64,000 nt of DNA, taken from Waddlia chondrophila WSU 86-1044. Its GTDB lineage: Bacteria; Chlamydiota; Chlamydiia; Chlamydiales; CAMCWV01. The translations under genes were made by a program, and so were the position numbers. The notes under the pieces were generated by a model that worked only from the letters and a program-made list of their open reading frames with translations, was not told the DNA's origin and did no database searches. This document shows, piece by piece, positions 37,021-46,816 of this stretch (position 1 is the stretch's first letter; every line of letters starts with the position of its first letter). The stretch lies in assembly GCA_945882915.1 (NCBI GenBank), contig CAMCWV010000008.1, forward strand, positions 1-64,000, in the 5' to 3' direction.

Positions 37021-40017
37021 TTAAATGGAGGTGACCACTAGTGGCGTCTCTCCTTTGCGCGTGAGCACCTCGTTTTCTTTTTGCAAGAGCTCTTTGCCAG
37101 CAAAGGTCACCACAGCTCCTTCACGCATTCCAGGAACAATATAATCCTCGGTTGCTTTCTGAATGTCGCTGATGGTGAGTTTCATTAGACGGTCGCGGAA
37201 GACTTGCCTGACGTTCAACGGCTTCCCTTCGCGCATCCAGCCATAGGCGGTGATGGCGCGGCTGCCAGGCGCTGTTGGAGAGTCGAGCTTTTGGATGATC
37301 CCAAGCTTGGCCTCTTCAAGATCTTTCTCGGTGACGTTCCCTTTCAGAACTTCTTGAATCGACTCATCAAAGGCATCCAGAGTGCGCGTTAGGTGTGGAT
37401 CGCGATAGGAGTAGAAGTAGAAGTTTCCAGAAAGTGGTGAGTTAACAGCGCCGCATCCATAGGCCCCGCCCTGCTCACGTATCCTTTTGTGGAGCGTTTT
37501 ATTGTCGAGAATAAGCCCTGTGGTCGTGAGGGCGGCACTTACTGGATCCGTGTAAGAGGTGGTGTTAAAGACTTTGCTTGTAAAAGCAACAGGCGCGGCA
37601 ATGATTCGTCCCTGAGCGTGAATAGGAACTAGCGAGAACTTCCCTTTCCAAGGAGTAAACGGCTTGACATTCAGGTCTTGAAGCCCAAAGAAGCGTTCGT
37701 TTTTGAGTTTTTGGAAGTAGTCGCCATCACAAGAAAGGACAAGGTGGGCCCCTTCTAATCCTAAGACTGTCTGCTGGAGCCTTTTGAGCTTGGCGACAAG
37801 CTCGGGAGCTCTGGCGTCAAAATCTTTAGCAAGCGCGCGAATGATAAGGAAGTAGTGCAGTCCGTAGCAGATGTTAGCAACATGGGAAGGGACGGCTAGC
37901 TGGCTAGATGAGAGATGAATCGCATACTTCAAGGCTTGCTGCGGAAGGCTGTTTTCTAGGCCGCTGTAGTGCTGCATTAGCAGGTCGTGCAGTCTGGGGG
38001 TGTCGTCAAAGTTAGCAGAGCTGATCGTGTCGTGAATGAGAGGGAAGAGCTTGCTCCCTTTACGGTACAACGCTTTGCCACGAAGGTTTAACGTTGGTGT
38101 GAGGCGGTGGAAGTTATCCGCTTGAACATTCATCGTTAAAGAAGCGCCGACACCTCCGGTATGCTCTTGCATGTACTCGAGATTCTCACGATAAGAGCGT
38201 CCGCCGCAGCCCATTTGAGAGAGGAGTAGGGTGAAAAGACGCAAGAAGGGGAGGTCCTCTTCTGGAAGGTCAGGAAGATCAAAAACCAGATCTGCATAGA
38301 CAATGCTGTTTGTAAAGCAGCTGTGATGGAATAGCTCTAGATTGCCCGCTTTTTCTCTGTGGAGCTCAAAATTCCGAGTGTTTTTAGGGACGTCAGAAAG
38401 AGAGACTTTTGGAAGGACGTTTAGGTCTTCTTTTTCCTGCGCTTCCTGGAAGGCCTCAAGATCCTTTGCCCTTTGAACAAGCTCCTTTTTGGCTGATTCA
38501 GAAAGCGTGCCTTGGATGGTATCAAGAATGGCTCTTTCGTCGGCATGTTCTTTGGCAGGTAGCCCTGCGTCAGGGTTCATCACGAGGTGGACAAAGTGGG
38601 TGTTGTCAACGAGGTGCTTTTTTAGGAGGTTCGTAAGGTAGTGAGTGTCTTTAGCAATTCGCTCACGTAGCTCTGCGCAAAGAGAGTGGACGACAAGGCC
38701 GCTTTCGGGCTCTCCGCCATGCTGCCGGAGCAGTACAGAGCGCATGAAAAGAGTAAGGCCAAACGGGGTGCCATCTCCTGTGATCTCGCTGCGGTGAAAC
38801 TCCACTTGATGGATAGCCGCATCGATAAGATTTTGGGGGATCCCCTCCTTAATGACTTGCAAGAACGTTTCTTTCACAAGCTTTTCTAGTTTTTCGCTGC
38901 AGCCATGCTGCGCCCCTTTGCAAACGAGGATGACAGGCACCTCGCTGACATCGTCATCAAGAAACAGCGTCGCTTGCTTGCAGAGCCCTGATTTAAGAAG
39001 GGCGTGTTTTAGTGGGGCGGAGTCGGTCCCCATCAAGATAATATCGATGACGTTGAGGGCGAGCACTTCGGCCTGGTCGAGAATGTGGCAGGTAAGCCAG
39101 CCAAACGCGAGCATTGTCTTGTCGTTAGCTGCTTTCTCGTTAGTGCTATCTTCTAGGGTAATGGGGTAAGAGAGCTCCCGTTTTTTAGGGGATGTAAAGC
39201 GCGGTTGCTTTGGATTTTGAGGGAGAGACTCACTTTTTTTTGTGTGTTTTAGGGTGCGATCATGGATAAAGTCGAGGTGCTTTTCTAGCGGCATGTTCCC
39301 GTAGAAAAAGAAAATACAGCGGCTGGGGTGGTAATAGGTCTTGTGGAAGGAGAGGAGGTCTTCGTAGGTGAGGTTCGCAATGTCCTTGGGGTCTCCGCCA
39401 GCGTTGTATTGATAGGAAAGGTCTGGGAAGAGGCTTTCTAAGATTGCATGCCAAAGACGGGTCTCTGGAGAGCTAAGGGATCCTTTCATTTCATTAAAGA
39501 CAATCCCCTTGTGCTCAAGAGGGGATGTGGGGTCATTTGGGACAGAAAACTCTAGGCGATGTCCTTCTTGTAGATAGCTAAACTCTTTGAGATGAGGGTG
39601 GAACACGGCGTCGAGGTAGACATCGAGAAGGTTGTAGAAGTCTTTTGGAACTTGAGAAGCTGCCGGATAGCAGGTGAAGTCAGATCCTGTAAGAGCGTTC
39701 ATAAACGTTGTCAGGCTTCGGCGGGTCATGGAAAAGAAGGGGTCTTTGACAGGATACTTCTTTGAGCCGCAAAGTACAGTGTGTTCAAGAACGTGAGCCA
39801 CCCCGTTAGAGCTATTCGGAAGCGTTTTTAATGAGAGGCAAAAGAGGTTTTCTGGGTCGTCATTTCCGACCTGCATGACAAGCGCTCCAGAAGGTTCATG
39901 GAGAAGCTCTCGCAGAGAGGCTTGCAATTCGGGGATATTCACGACTTTAGTGACGCGAAAATCGTTATAGGTGTCTCCCACTTTAGAAAGACGAGTCGTA
40001 GGTAGTGATATTGACAT
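37021..40017 (-). CDS. M16C insulinase-family zinc protease (presequence protease-like)
   Basis: A 998-residue inverzincin. The HxxEH motif is GVAHVLEHTVLCGSKKYPVK near residue 77, with the downstream Glu in the EGHRLEF/NEMKGSLSSPETRL region, which is characteristic of the PreP/M16C branch. The four-domain length near 1000 residues is intact, and the C-terminal GGAYGCGA segment supplies the second-half substrate loop. No signal peptide. It degrades peptides in a closed chamber in characterised relatives; Chlamydia has a similar enzyme. Monocistronic by spacing: palindromes lie on both sides. Confidence 0.92.
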   Translation of the reverse strand: MSISLPTTRLSKVGDTYNDFRVTKVVNIPELQASLRELLHEPSGALVMQVGNDDPENLFCLSLKTLPNSSNGVAHVLEHTVLCGSKKYPVKDPFFSMTRRSLTTFMNALTGSDFTCYPAASQVPKDFYNLLDVYLDAVFHPHLKEFSYLQEGHRLEFSVPNDPTSPLEHKGIVFNEMKGSLSSPETRLWHAILESLFPDLSYQYNAGGDPKDIANLTYEDLLSFHKTYYHPSRCIFFFYGNMPLEKHLDFIHDRTLKHTKKSESLPQNPKQPRFTSPKKRELSYPITLEDSTNEKAANDKTMLAFGWLTCHILDQAEVLALNVIDIILMGTDSAPLKHALLKSGLCKQATLFLDDDVSEVPVILVCKGAQHGCSEKLEKLVKETFLQVIKEGIPQNLIDAAIHQVEFHRSEITGDGTPFGLTLFMRSVLLRQHGGEPESGLVVHSLCAELRERIAKDTHYLTNLLKKHLVDNTHFVHLVMNPDAGLPAKEHADERAILDTIQGTLSESAKKELVQRAKDLEAFQEAQEKEDLNVLPKVSLSDVPKNTRNFELHREKAGNLELFHHSCFTNSIVYADLVFDLPDLPEEDLPFLRLFTLLLSQMGCGGRSYRENLEYMQEHTGGVGASLTMNVQADNFHRLTPTLNLRGKALYRKGSKLFPLIHDTISSANFDDTPRLHDLLMQHYSGLENSLPQQALKYAIHLSSSQLAVPSHVANICYGLHYFLIIRALAKDFDARAPELVAKLKRLQQTVLGLEGAHLVLSCDGDYFQKLKNERFFGLQDLNVKPFTPWKGKFSLVPIHAQGRIIAAPVAFTSKVFNTTSYTDPVSAALTTTGLILDNKTLHKRIREQGGAYGCGAVNSPLSGNFYFYSYRDPHLTRTLDAFDESIQEVLKGNVTEKDLEEAKLGIIQKLDSPTAPGSRAITAYGWMREGKPLNVRQVFRDRLMKLTISDIQKATEDYIVPGMREGAVVTFAGKELLQKENEVLTRKGETPLVVTSI

Positions 40018-40049
40018 GAAGGATCGGTTTTAGTGAGTTGTTTCGGTAC

Positions 40050-40121
40050 TATACTCCTCGTAGCTGAAAATGGGAACTTGGACGGCGCGAAAGCTCCATT
40101 TTCAGCTAAGAGGAGTATATA
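40050..40121. repeat. Palindrome family A, short form
   Basis: TATACTCCTCGTAGCTGAAA at the left and TTTTCAGCTAAGAGGAGTAT at the right, centre ACTTGGACGGCGCGAAAGCT. About 72 bp, upstream of the M16 gene and only 42 bp from the next copy. Confidence 0.92.
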
Positions 40122-40163
40122 TACGTATACCAATACCCACCCTAAAAATAAACCGACAAATAA

Positions 40164-40264
40164 ATATACTCTTCGTACCTAAAAATGGAAACTTGGACTA
40201 GCGCCAAAGCCCCGGAGCTTTGGCGCTAGTGCAAATTCCCGTTTTCAACTACGAGGAGTATATT
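40164..40264. repeat. Palindrome family A, medium form
   Basis: ATATACTCTTCGTACCTAAA and TTTTCAACTACGAGGAGTAT form the ends. The centre is a perfect hairpin, CTAGCGCCAAAGC / GCTTTGGCGCTAG. With 40050-40121 it makes a tandem pair in the 413-bp gap between the M16 gene and nrdB; no gene is visible in the gap. Confidence 0.92.
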
Positions 40265-40362
40265 TTGCTCACATAAAAAGGCAAAATCAGGAAAAGAACA
40301 GAATAGCCAAGATGAGGGCTGTTCTCATGTTGGGGCAAGCTAGTTGTTCTAAAATCTGGGCT

Positions 40363-40398
40363 AAAAAAAAACGAGTACACCCCGAAGGATGTACTCGT
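40363..40398 (-). terminator. Rho-independent terminator after nrdB
   Basis: On the minus strand, ACGAGTACA pairs with TGTACTCGT around a short loop and is followed directly by nine T residues. It lies about 33 bp beyond the nrdB stop and is a canonical terminator for the nrdAB transcript. Confidence 0.9.
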
Positions 40399-40430
40399 AA
40401 CTTAACCGTGCTACCCTGCTTTGCTTTAGA

Positions 40431-41525
40431 TTAGGTCCATTTAAGGCTGCTTGACGATTGGTATTCAGTCACACGAGTTTCGAAGAAGTTCTTCTCTTTC
40501 ATGAGATCGATCGTTTCGCTCATCCAAGGAAATGGGTTCTTACCGTGGTAGTGCGCTTTTAGACCAATTCTTTCCAAACGTCTGTCAGCGATGTAGTGCA
40601 CGTACTCTGTGAACATCGGGGCTGTTAGCCCTAAGATCCCTGTAGGTAGGCAGTCGTGAGCGTACTGGATTTCTAACTGCACTGCTTGGTCAATGAGGTC
40701 GACAATTTTCTGTTGGAACGCAGCTGTCCAAACTTTAGGATTCTCTTCCTTAATCCCATTGATAAGGTCGATCCCGAAGTTTAAGTGGACCGTTTCGTCA
40801 CGTAGGATGTACTGGAACTGCTCTCCTATTCCTGTTAGACGGTTCTGCCTGTGGAACGAGAGTATCATCGCAAATCCACTATAGAAGAAGATCCCTTCCA
40901 TGATGATGTAGTAGCCGATGAGGTTCTCTAGAAATTTCTGAATCCCTGCAGGTGTTGTTGTCGTAAAGTCGTTTGCAAGGATCTCTTGCGTGATTTGCAT
41001 CTCGAACTGATCTTTGCCGTGAATGGAATTGACTTCGTTGTACATGTTGAAGATCTCGCCTGCATCGAGGTTCAAAGACTCAACAATGTAGTGGAACGCA
41101 TGTGTGTGGATCGCTTCTTCAAAAGACTGGCGAAGCAGGTATTGGCGCGCTTCTGGGTTGGTGATGTGCTTAAAGATCGCGAGCACAATGTTGTTGGCAA
41201 CAAGGCTTTCTGCTGTTGCAAAGAAGCCAAGGTTGCGCAAAATCAGGCGTCTCTCGTCATTTGTAAGCTTACTCGACTTCCAGAGGTCGATGTCTTTAGA
41301 CATCGGGACTTCTGAGGGCATCCAGTGGTTAGCGCAACCGTTGAGGTAGTGCTCCCAAGCCCACTTGTACTTCAGCGGCATCAGCTGGTTGACATCAACA
41401 GTATTGCAGTTGATAAGCCGTTTTTGGTCGACGTTGACCCGTTTATCAGCACCTGCGTTATTTTCCTTTGCACCGTTTTTTGTCTTTGGGGGAGCTTCCA
41501 ATTCTTCAAAAGAGAGCATGTTCAT
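40431..41525 (-). CDS. nrdB: Ribonucleotide reductase beta subunit, class Ic type
   Basis: A 364-residue small subunit that stores the oxidant used to start ribonucleotide reduction. Metal ligands follow the C. trachomatis R2 pattern: E106 (ATAES, Glu where class Ia has Asp), E137 and H140 ([11 protein letters not shown]), and Glu/His in [11 protein letters not shown]. The radical-site Tyr of class Ia is replaced by Phe (F144), the hallmark of the Mn/Fe class Ic enzyme. The C-terminal tail is present. ATGs at residues 1 and 3 are both possible; AAGGA spacing favours residue 3. It follows nrdA by 21 bp and shares a terminator. Confidence 0.95.
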   Translation of the reverse strand: MNMLSFEELEAPPKTKNGAKENNAGADKRVNVDQKRLINCNTVDVNQLMPLKYKWAWEHYLNGCANHWMPSEVPMSKDIDLWKSSKLTNDERRLILRNLGFFATAESLVANNIVLAIFKHITNPEARQYLLRQSFEEAIHTHAFHYIVESLNLDAGEIFNMYNEVNSIHGKDQFEMQITQEILANDFTTTTPAGIQKFLENLIGYYIIMEGIFFYSGFAMILSFHRQNRLTGIGEQFQYILRDETVHLNFGIDLINGIKEENPKVWTAAFQQKIVDLIDQAVQLEIQYAHDCLPTGILGLTAPMFTEYVHYIADRRLERIGLKAHYHGKNPFPWMSETIDLMKEKNFFETRVTEYQSSSSLKWT

Positions 41526-41546
41526 TCCTTGGCTATGTTTGTTGTT

Positions 41547-44500
41547 CTATTGGCAGCTTTCGCAGCCTTCCGACATACTGCAGGATTGAGGCACTACAGC
41601 TGGGTTTTCTTCACGGTCAATTTGGATTTTTGAAGAAGCTGACTCACTCTTCATCCAACGAGGTTGTAGGCCTCGTCTATTAATGTCCACGGTCGATTTT
41701 TCGATTTGAGTAGCTCCAAGAGAGCGGAGGTAATAAGTGGTTTTAAGCCCTTTTGCCCAAGCAAGCAAGTACATATTGTGCAGCTTTTTCCCGCTAGGGT
41801 CTGCCAGGTAGAGGTTGAGCGATTCACCCATATCGAGCCATTTCTGACGGCGACTTGCACACTCAAGGAGCCATTCGGGTTCAATCTCGAAGGCTGTGAC
41901 AAAAAGGTCTTTGATCTCTTGAGGAAGGCGTGGGATTTCCCATACCGATCCATCAAAGTATTTGAGATCGTCGAGCATTTCGGCATCCCAAAGATTGAGG
42001 GCCTTTAGGCGGTCGACTAGATAGGTGTTAACAACTGTGAACTCACCTGATAGGTTCGACTTCACATACAAGTTTTTGTAAGTAGGTTCGATCGACTGAG
42101 TGATGCCCGTAATATTTGAGATGGTGGCTGTCGGAGCGATGGCCATTGTATTGCTGTTTCTCATCCCATACTTTCTGATCGATTCCCGTACAGGAGTCCA
42201 GTTCATCTTGCTGGAAGTGTCCATCTCTACAGGTTCTCCACGCTCTTTTTCGAGCAGAGGGATAGTGTCAATAGGAAGCAATCCGCGTGACCATTTCGAT
42301 CCTTTATAGCTAGAGTAAGCGCCGCGCTCTTTTGCAAGCTCGCTAGAACCGAGGATGGCGTAGTAAGAGATTATTTCCATGCTTTCATCAGCAAACCTTA
42401 CGGCCTCGTGGCTCGCGTAGCTAAAACCTTGAATGTAAAGAGCGTCCTGGAAGCCCATAAGGCCTAGTCCAACAGGTCTGTGTTTGAAGTTAGCGTTCTT
42501 AGCTTCAGATGTTGGATAAAAATTGATGTCGATGACGTTGTCGAGCATGCGCATCGCCGTCTTTATTGTAGAAGCTAAAAGCTTTTCATTTAGCCCTTTT
42601 GGTGTCGTGTGCAGCGCTAGGTTGATTGAACCAAGGTTACATACGGCAGTTTCTTCGGCAGAGGTGTTTAGAAGGATCTCTGTGCAAAGGTTTGAACTGT
42701 GAATAACCCCTACGTGGTCTTGTGGAGAGCGGATGTTTGAGGGGTCTTTGAATGTAATCCAAGGGTGGCCTGTCTCAAAGAGCATGCTGAGCATTTTGCG
42801 CCACAGTTGTAAGGCTTCGATTTTCTTAAATACTTTGATCTCTCCACGCTCAGCCATGGCTTCGTACTGAACGTAACGATTTTCGAAGGCTTTTCCGTAG
42901 AGGTCATGCAAATCGGGCACGTTGTTTGGGCTGAAGAGTGTCCACATTCCACCAGTCTTCACTCTTTGCATAAAGAGGTCAGGAATCCAGTTTGCAGTAT
43001 TCATGTCGTGAGTTCTTCGACGCTCATCCCCGGTGTTTTTCCTGAGTTCTAGGAAATCCTCTATATCAAGGTGCCAAGTTTCGAGGTAGGCGCACATCGC
43101 TCCTTTGCGCTTGCCGCCTTGGTTCACCGCAACGGCGGTGTCGTTAGCGACTTTTAAGAACGGGATAACCCCTTGGCTTACCCCGTTTGTTCCTCGGATG
43201 ATGGCTCCTGTTGCACGGACGTTTGTCCAGTCATTCCCAATTCCGCCTGCCCACTTTGAGAGCTGGGCGTCATCAGAAATCACCTTAAAGATGTGTGGTA
43301 GGTCGTCCATTACCGTCGATAGGTAACATGAACTTAGCTGTGAATGGAGAGTCCCTGAGTTAAAGAGGGTCGGCGTTCCTGCTGTATAGAGGAATTGAGA
43401 AAGTATGTTGTAGAACTCGATAGCCTTCTCTGTTTTTTGATCTCCTTCGTTGAGAGCAACTCCCATAGCAACACGCATCCAGAAGATTTGGGGTGTTTCT
43501 AGGCGCTGGTTGTCATCATGGATGAAGTAGCGGTCATAGAGTGTTTGTAGGCCAAGGTATCCAAATAGAAGGTCACGCTTAAGGTCCATTGTTTTGGCGA
43601 GCTTCTCTAGGTCGAATTCTCTGAGTGCGGGATTGACCCTTTTTACAGTGATCGCTTTTTCTAGATACGTTCTGAAGTACTGTTGGTGTTTTTTTTCAAG
43701 ATCAGGCGCCGAGACTTCTACTCCCATAGTCTCTCTATAGAGAGTGTTTAAAAGTAGGCGTGCAGCAACTTGAGAGTAGGCGGGCTCAACTTCTATTTTT
43801 GCTTTGCAGGCCATTAATAGAGAGAGGTCAACCTCGTGAAGGCGGATCCCTTCGTAGAAGTTGGTGAGGGCCCCTTGAAGGACCCCGTCTGCAGAAACGG
43901 TTTTTTCAAGCCCTTGGCAGGCAAAGGTGATTGTCTTGAGTAGCTCCCCTTCTGTAACATTTTTCCTTGAACCATCTAGAGCTGTAACGATGAAGGTTCT
44001 TTGTGTAGAAGGGGCTTTGTCGGCTACAGGCGCTTCTTCAAGAGGCGCTGCAACAAGTTCAGCATCTTCTTTTGCTCTTCTTTCGGCGCGCTCTGCTCTA
44101 TAAAGGATAAAGTCTTTAGCAACTTCGTAGAACCCTTCGATCATCAGTTGACGTTCGATGACGTCTTGGATAAGCTCGACATGAAGCTCTGTATGTGCAG
44201 CAACAAGAACAACTACCTGAGAGACGACTTTGTCGGTAACATAACCAACATGTTCAATGAGCGTATCGGGGGTTGGTCCAACAATTCTGTGAGTGTCTCT
44301 AAAGGCACGTTCGATTGCTGACGCAATTTTTATTGGGTTGAAACGGACGATAGATTTGCCATCTCTTCGGAGTACTTTAAAATTACGTGGTGAGTCATCT
44401 CTTAGCTTCTTGTGCTTGTCACGGTAGACAATATAGTCACGCGCAACATCATGATGCCCCGCTTCCATGAGCTTCCTTTCAACAATATCTTGAATCCCTT

Positions 44501-44876
44501 CAACAGTTAAGCAGGCTCCTTTAGAGGCCAATTTAGCGGCATCCTCAACGATTAGGGCAACAATGGTTTTTACGGCAGCTTGAAGCTCTTTTGAAAGAGG
44601 CTGGTCTTTCTCAATTTTTTTTGTGTCGCGGAAGGCTGCTTCAAGAACCATTACAATGCGGTCTTTTCTGAAAGGGACAAGGATGCCTGTCCGTTTGACG
44701 ACGGTATATTGATGTTCAGGAGAGTCTTCAGACGATGTTAATTTCATAAAAGGGACTGCTTGCTTTGGGGTGGCTGCATCTCGTTTAGCTTGTCGACTTG
44801 CAGATTGTTTATTCGCTTCTTCTTTTCGGGCTTCGGCGGCTTTTGAGGTAACGGCACCTGGATTATCATTTTTCAT
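41547..44876 (-). CDS. nrdA: Ribonucleotide reductase alpha subunit with three N-terminal ATP-cone domains
   Basis: An 1109-residue large subunit. The catalytic barrel has the radical Cys and partner residues in [31 protein letters not shown] and [11 protein letters not shown], and the [16 protein letters not shown] segment. The C-terminal redox pair is GCESCQ. The N-terminal third holds three ATP-cone modules, starting near residues 57 ([16 protein letters not shown]), 163 ([15 protein letters not shown]) and 295 ([12 protein letters not shown]), the last more diverged. Stacked cones, as in Chlamydia, give allosteric control by ATP/dATP. It forms an operon with nrdB. Confidence 0.96.
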   Translation of the reverse strand: MKNDNPGAVTSKAAEARKEEANKQSASRQAKRDAATPKQAVPFMKLTSSEDSPEHQYTVVKRTGILVPFRKDRIVMVLEAAFRDTKKIEKDQPLSKELQAAVKTIVALIVEDAAKLASKGACLTVEGIQDIVERKLMEAGHHDVARDYIVYRDKHKKLRDDSPRNFKVLRRDGKSIVRFNPIKIASAIERAFRDTHRIVGPTPDTLIEHVGYVTDKVVSQVVVLVAAHTELHVELIQDVIERQLMIEGFYEVAKDFILYRAERAERRAKEDAELVAAPLEEAPVADKAPSTQRTFIVTALDGSRKNVTEGELLKTITFACQGLEKTVSADGVLQGALTNFYEGIRLHEVDLSLLMACKAKIEVEPAYSQVAARLLLNTLYRETMGVEVSAPDLEKKHQQYFRTYLEKAITVKRVNPALREFDLEKLAKTMDLKRDLLFGYLGLQTLYDRYFIHDDNQRLETPQIFWMRVAMGVALNEGDQKTEKAIEFYNILSQFLYTAGTPTLFNSGTLHSQLSSCYLSTVMDDLPHIFKVISDDAQLSKWAGGIGNDWTNVRATGAIIRGTNGVSQGVIPFLKVANDTAVAVNQGGKRKGAMCAYLETWHLDIEDFLELRKNTGDERRRTHDMNTANWIPDLFMQRVKTGGMWTLFSPNNVPDLHDLYGKAFENRYVQYEAMAERGEIKVFKKIEALQLWRKMLSMLFETGHPWITFKDPSNIRSPQDHVGVIHSSNLCTEILLNTSAEETAVCNLGSINLALHTTPKGLNEKLLASTIKTAMRMLDNVIDINFYPTSEAKNANFKHRPVGLGLMGFQDALYIQGFSYASHEAVRFADESMEIISYYAILGSSELAKERGAYSSYKGSKWSRGLLPIDTIPLLEKERGEPVEMDTSSKMNWTPVRESIRKYGMRNSNTMAIAPTATISNITGITQSIEPTYKNLYVKSNLSGEFTVVNTYLVDRLKALNLWDAEMLDDLKYFDGSVWEIPRLPQEIKDLFVTAFEIEPEWLLECASRRQKWLDMGESLNLYLADPSGKKLHNMYLLAWAKGLKTTYYLRSLGATQIEKSTVDINRRGLQPRWMKSESASSKIQIDREENPAVVPQSCSMSEGCESCQ

Positions 44877-45180
44877 AGTAAGTGTCTCTCCGAAAAAAAA
44901 AGTGAGGGGGATTGCGCCCTACAATAAATCGTTTCCATTTTAAAGTCACCCATCGCTGAAGATTTAACCTTGAATTGGTGGAGATTTCTAAAGGGAGGTT
45001 CCTGGAGAAGGAATTCTCCAAAAGTAACACACAAAAATAAAGAAATATTTGTAACAGTTCACATGCCCCTTCTTTGTCGGGGCATGTGAACTGTTACAAA
45101 TTTTGGGTTTTCCTTTTCTTGTTCCCTTCGTATAAGATAAGGCTTTAGGAATAGCTAACAGGATAACAGGTCTTCTCAGT
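44877..45180. other. Divergent promoter gap between nrdA and pssA
   Basis: This 304-bp gap between the divergent nrdA and pssA starts must hold promoters for both. It contains a family D palindrome at 45050-45098. I see no NrdR-box pair that I can defend and no gene. Confidence 0.5.
45050..45098. repeat. Palindrome family D, copy 2 (best palindrome)
   Basis: TGTAACAGTTCACATGCCCC and GGGGCATGTGAACTGTTACA are perfect arms around TTCTTTGTC. It is in the promoter region of pssA. Confidence 0.92.
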
Positions 45181-46023
45181 ATGAAAAAAGCCTATCTTTT
45201 CCCCAATGTGATCACAGCCTTTGGTCTTGCATGCGGCCTTTTCGTGATTCTTAAGGTCAGTCTCTCATTTCAGGGGGAAGGGTATTACGAGGTCTTGCAC
45301 ACCTCTGCCATCCTCTTGCTTGTAGCCGCCTTACTTGACGTTTTAGATGGGGTGGTGGCTCGGTTAGTCCGCGGAGAAAGCGAATTTGGCGCGATTTTTG
45401 ACTCTTTGGCCGACGTTGTCAACTTTGGCGTTGCACCGGCAATTTTAATGATAAAAAGCTTTCCAATCCCAGCAGACTCCCACCTTCTCTTTTTTGCGAT
45501 GACAGGGGCAATGATTTATACGATCTGTGGTGTTTTGCGACTCGTCCGCTTTAATGTTAAAGCGAATGCTGCAAAGCTTGATCCGGAGCTTGCCCACGCA
45601 CATAAGGCAAACTTTATTGGCCTCCCTATTCCGGCCGCTGCAGCTGCGGCCGTTTCGCTAAATCTTTTCCTGGTTTCTAGTGATTTTGTGAGATGGGTGA
45701 CAATTTCTGATGAAACACGGGCCTGGATTTTGATCGTTGCTATGATCATTTTGGGGTATTTTATGGTGAGCCGTTGGAAGTTCCCAAGCATTAAGACTGT
45801 GAATTTCCGGCTTTCTTCGTTCTATTTGGTCTTATTAGTAGCAATTGGCGCTGTTCTTCTTCTTTTTGGGATCTTGCACCATTTTGCTTTTGTCTTTGCT
45901 GGAGGGGCTTGGCTCTACATTATCGCCGCTTGGACCCTTTCTATTATTCGTCTTATCATTGGAAGAAAATCGGCCACTTTGGTTGAGTTTGAACCCGAAC
46001 CCGACGATGACGAGACAATCTAA
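45181..46023 (+). CDS. pssA: CDP-diacylglycerol-serine O-phosphatidyltransferase
   Basis: A 280-residue integral membrane enzyme that makes phosphatidylserine, precursor of phosphatidylethanolamine. The CDP-alcohol phosphotransferase motif is complete: DVLDGVVARLVRGESEFGAI followed by FDSLADVVNFG. About seven hydrophobic segments are visible. The C-terminal tail is acidic (EFEPEPDDDETI). It is convergent with the lexA-like gene; a family A palindrome lies directly after the stop. Confidence 0.93.
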   Translation: MKKAYLFPNVITAFGLACGLFVILKVSLSFQGEGYYEVLHTSAILLLVAALLDVLDGVVARLVRGESEFGAIFDSLADVVNFGVAPAILMIKSFPIPADSHLLFFAMTGAMIYTICGVLRLVRFNVKANAAKLDPELAHAHKANFIGLPIPAAAAAAVSLNLFLVSSDFVRWVTISDETRAWILIVAMIILGYFMVSRWKFPSIKTVNFRLSSFYLVLLVAIGAVLLLFGILHHFAFVFAGGAWLYIIAAWTLSIIRLIIGRKSATLVEFEPEPDDDETI

Positions 46024-46096
46024 ATATACTCCTCGTAGCTGAAAATGGGAGCTTTGGCGCTAGTCCAAATCCCCCTTTTCAGCTGAGAGGAGTATA
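46024..46096. repeat. Palindrome family A between convergent genes
   Basis: ATATACTCCTCGTAGCTGAA and TTTTCAGCTGAGAGGAGTAT form the ends; the centre is GCTTTGGCGCTAGTCC. It overlaps the immediate 3' ends of pssA and the lexA-like gene, where it could act as a transcript-end hairpin. Confidence 0.92.
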
Positions 46097-46102
46097 GAGG
46101 GC

Positions 46103-46816
46103 TTAGAATAGTCTCATTAGTCCAACGACTGCCCCTTGGATGGCAAGGGTGTGGGAGTGAATGGTCATTGGCTGCACTCTTCCATGCGAAGATTCGAGCC
46201 TTACGTATTGCCCTTCGGGATAGCACCTTTTAATCAAAACGTTATGATGATTAACAAGCCCTAAGATGAGCTCTCCCGGTTGGACGACTGGGCGCGCTTC
46301 AACGATCAAAAGGTCTTGGTCTAGAATGTGTTCGTCTGCAAATGAATCGCTTCGGACTTGCAAGATATAGCTTTTCTCGGGGTTTGGGACAAAAATAGCA
46401 GGGACGGCAATGGTACTGATCTGGGGGAAGGTTTCGATGCTCGATTCTACCGAGACGTTTCCCATAAAGGGGATCCAGACGCTTTGACTGTCTTGCCGCT
46501 TTGTTTGGTTGTTTTTTACTTGGCTGTTTAAATTGTTTACGAGGCTTGTGGTCCCCCTGGTTACCCCCTTTTTTGCTTCCCTGGTTTGCAGCTCTTCTTC
46601 TACACTATTGACGACAGAGAGTGAGCGGGCGCATCTTTTTTCGTTTGTTAGGGCCCCTTTGCGGATGAGGCAAGCAATATGCTTGTGGATTGTCCCGATA
46701 GAGGAAAGTCCAAAATGATCCATGATCTCGCGGTAGCTTGGGGAGCAGGTGTGCGCTGAGGTGTAGGTTCGAATAAACTGAAAAATTTCAGACTGCCGTC
46801 TTGTAAGTCCTTTCAT
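46103..46816 (-). CDS. LexA-like repressor with altered self-cleavage site
   Basis: A 237-residue protein with the LexA layout. The N-terminal winged helix starts LTRRQSEIFQFIRTY and contains SYREIMDHFGLSSIGTIHKH. The C-terminal S24 peptidase-like domain keeps the Ser (VRSDSFADEHILDQD) and Lys (NVLIKRC). The scissile Ala-Gly of LexA is absent: the expected position reads FMGNVSVESS. A linker of Asn/Gln-rich sequence separates the domains. ATG 46816 overlaps the PAP2 stop by 4 bp and starts the conserved fold; the frame extends to 46909 only inside PAP2. SOS repressor or another S24-type regulator. Confidence 0.8.
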   Translation of the reverse strand: MKGLTRRQSEIFQFIRTYTSAHTCSPSYREIMDHFGLSSIGTIHKHIACLIRKGALTNEKRCARSLSVVNSVEEELQTREAKKGVTRGTTSLVNNLNSQVKNNQTKRQDSQSVWIPFMGNVSVESSIETFPQISTIAVPAIFVPNPEKSYILQVRSDSFADEHILDQDLLIVEARPVVQPGELILGLVNHHNVLIKRCYPEGQYVRLESSHGRVQPMTIHSHTLAIQGAVVGLMRLF

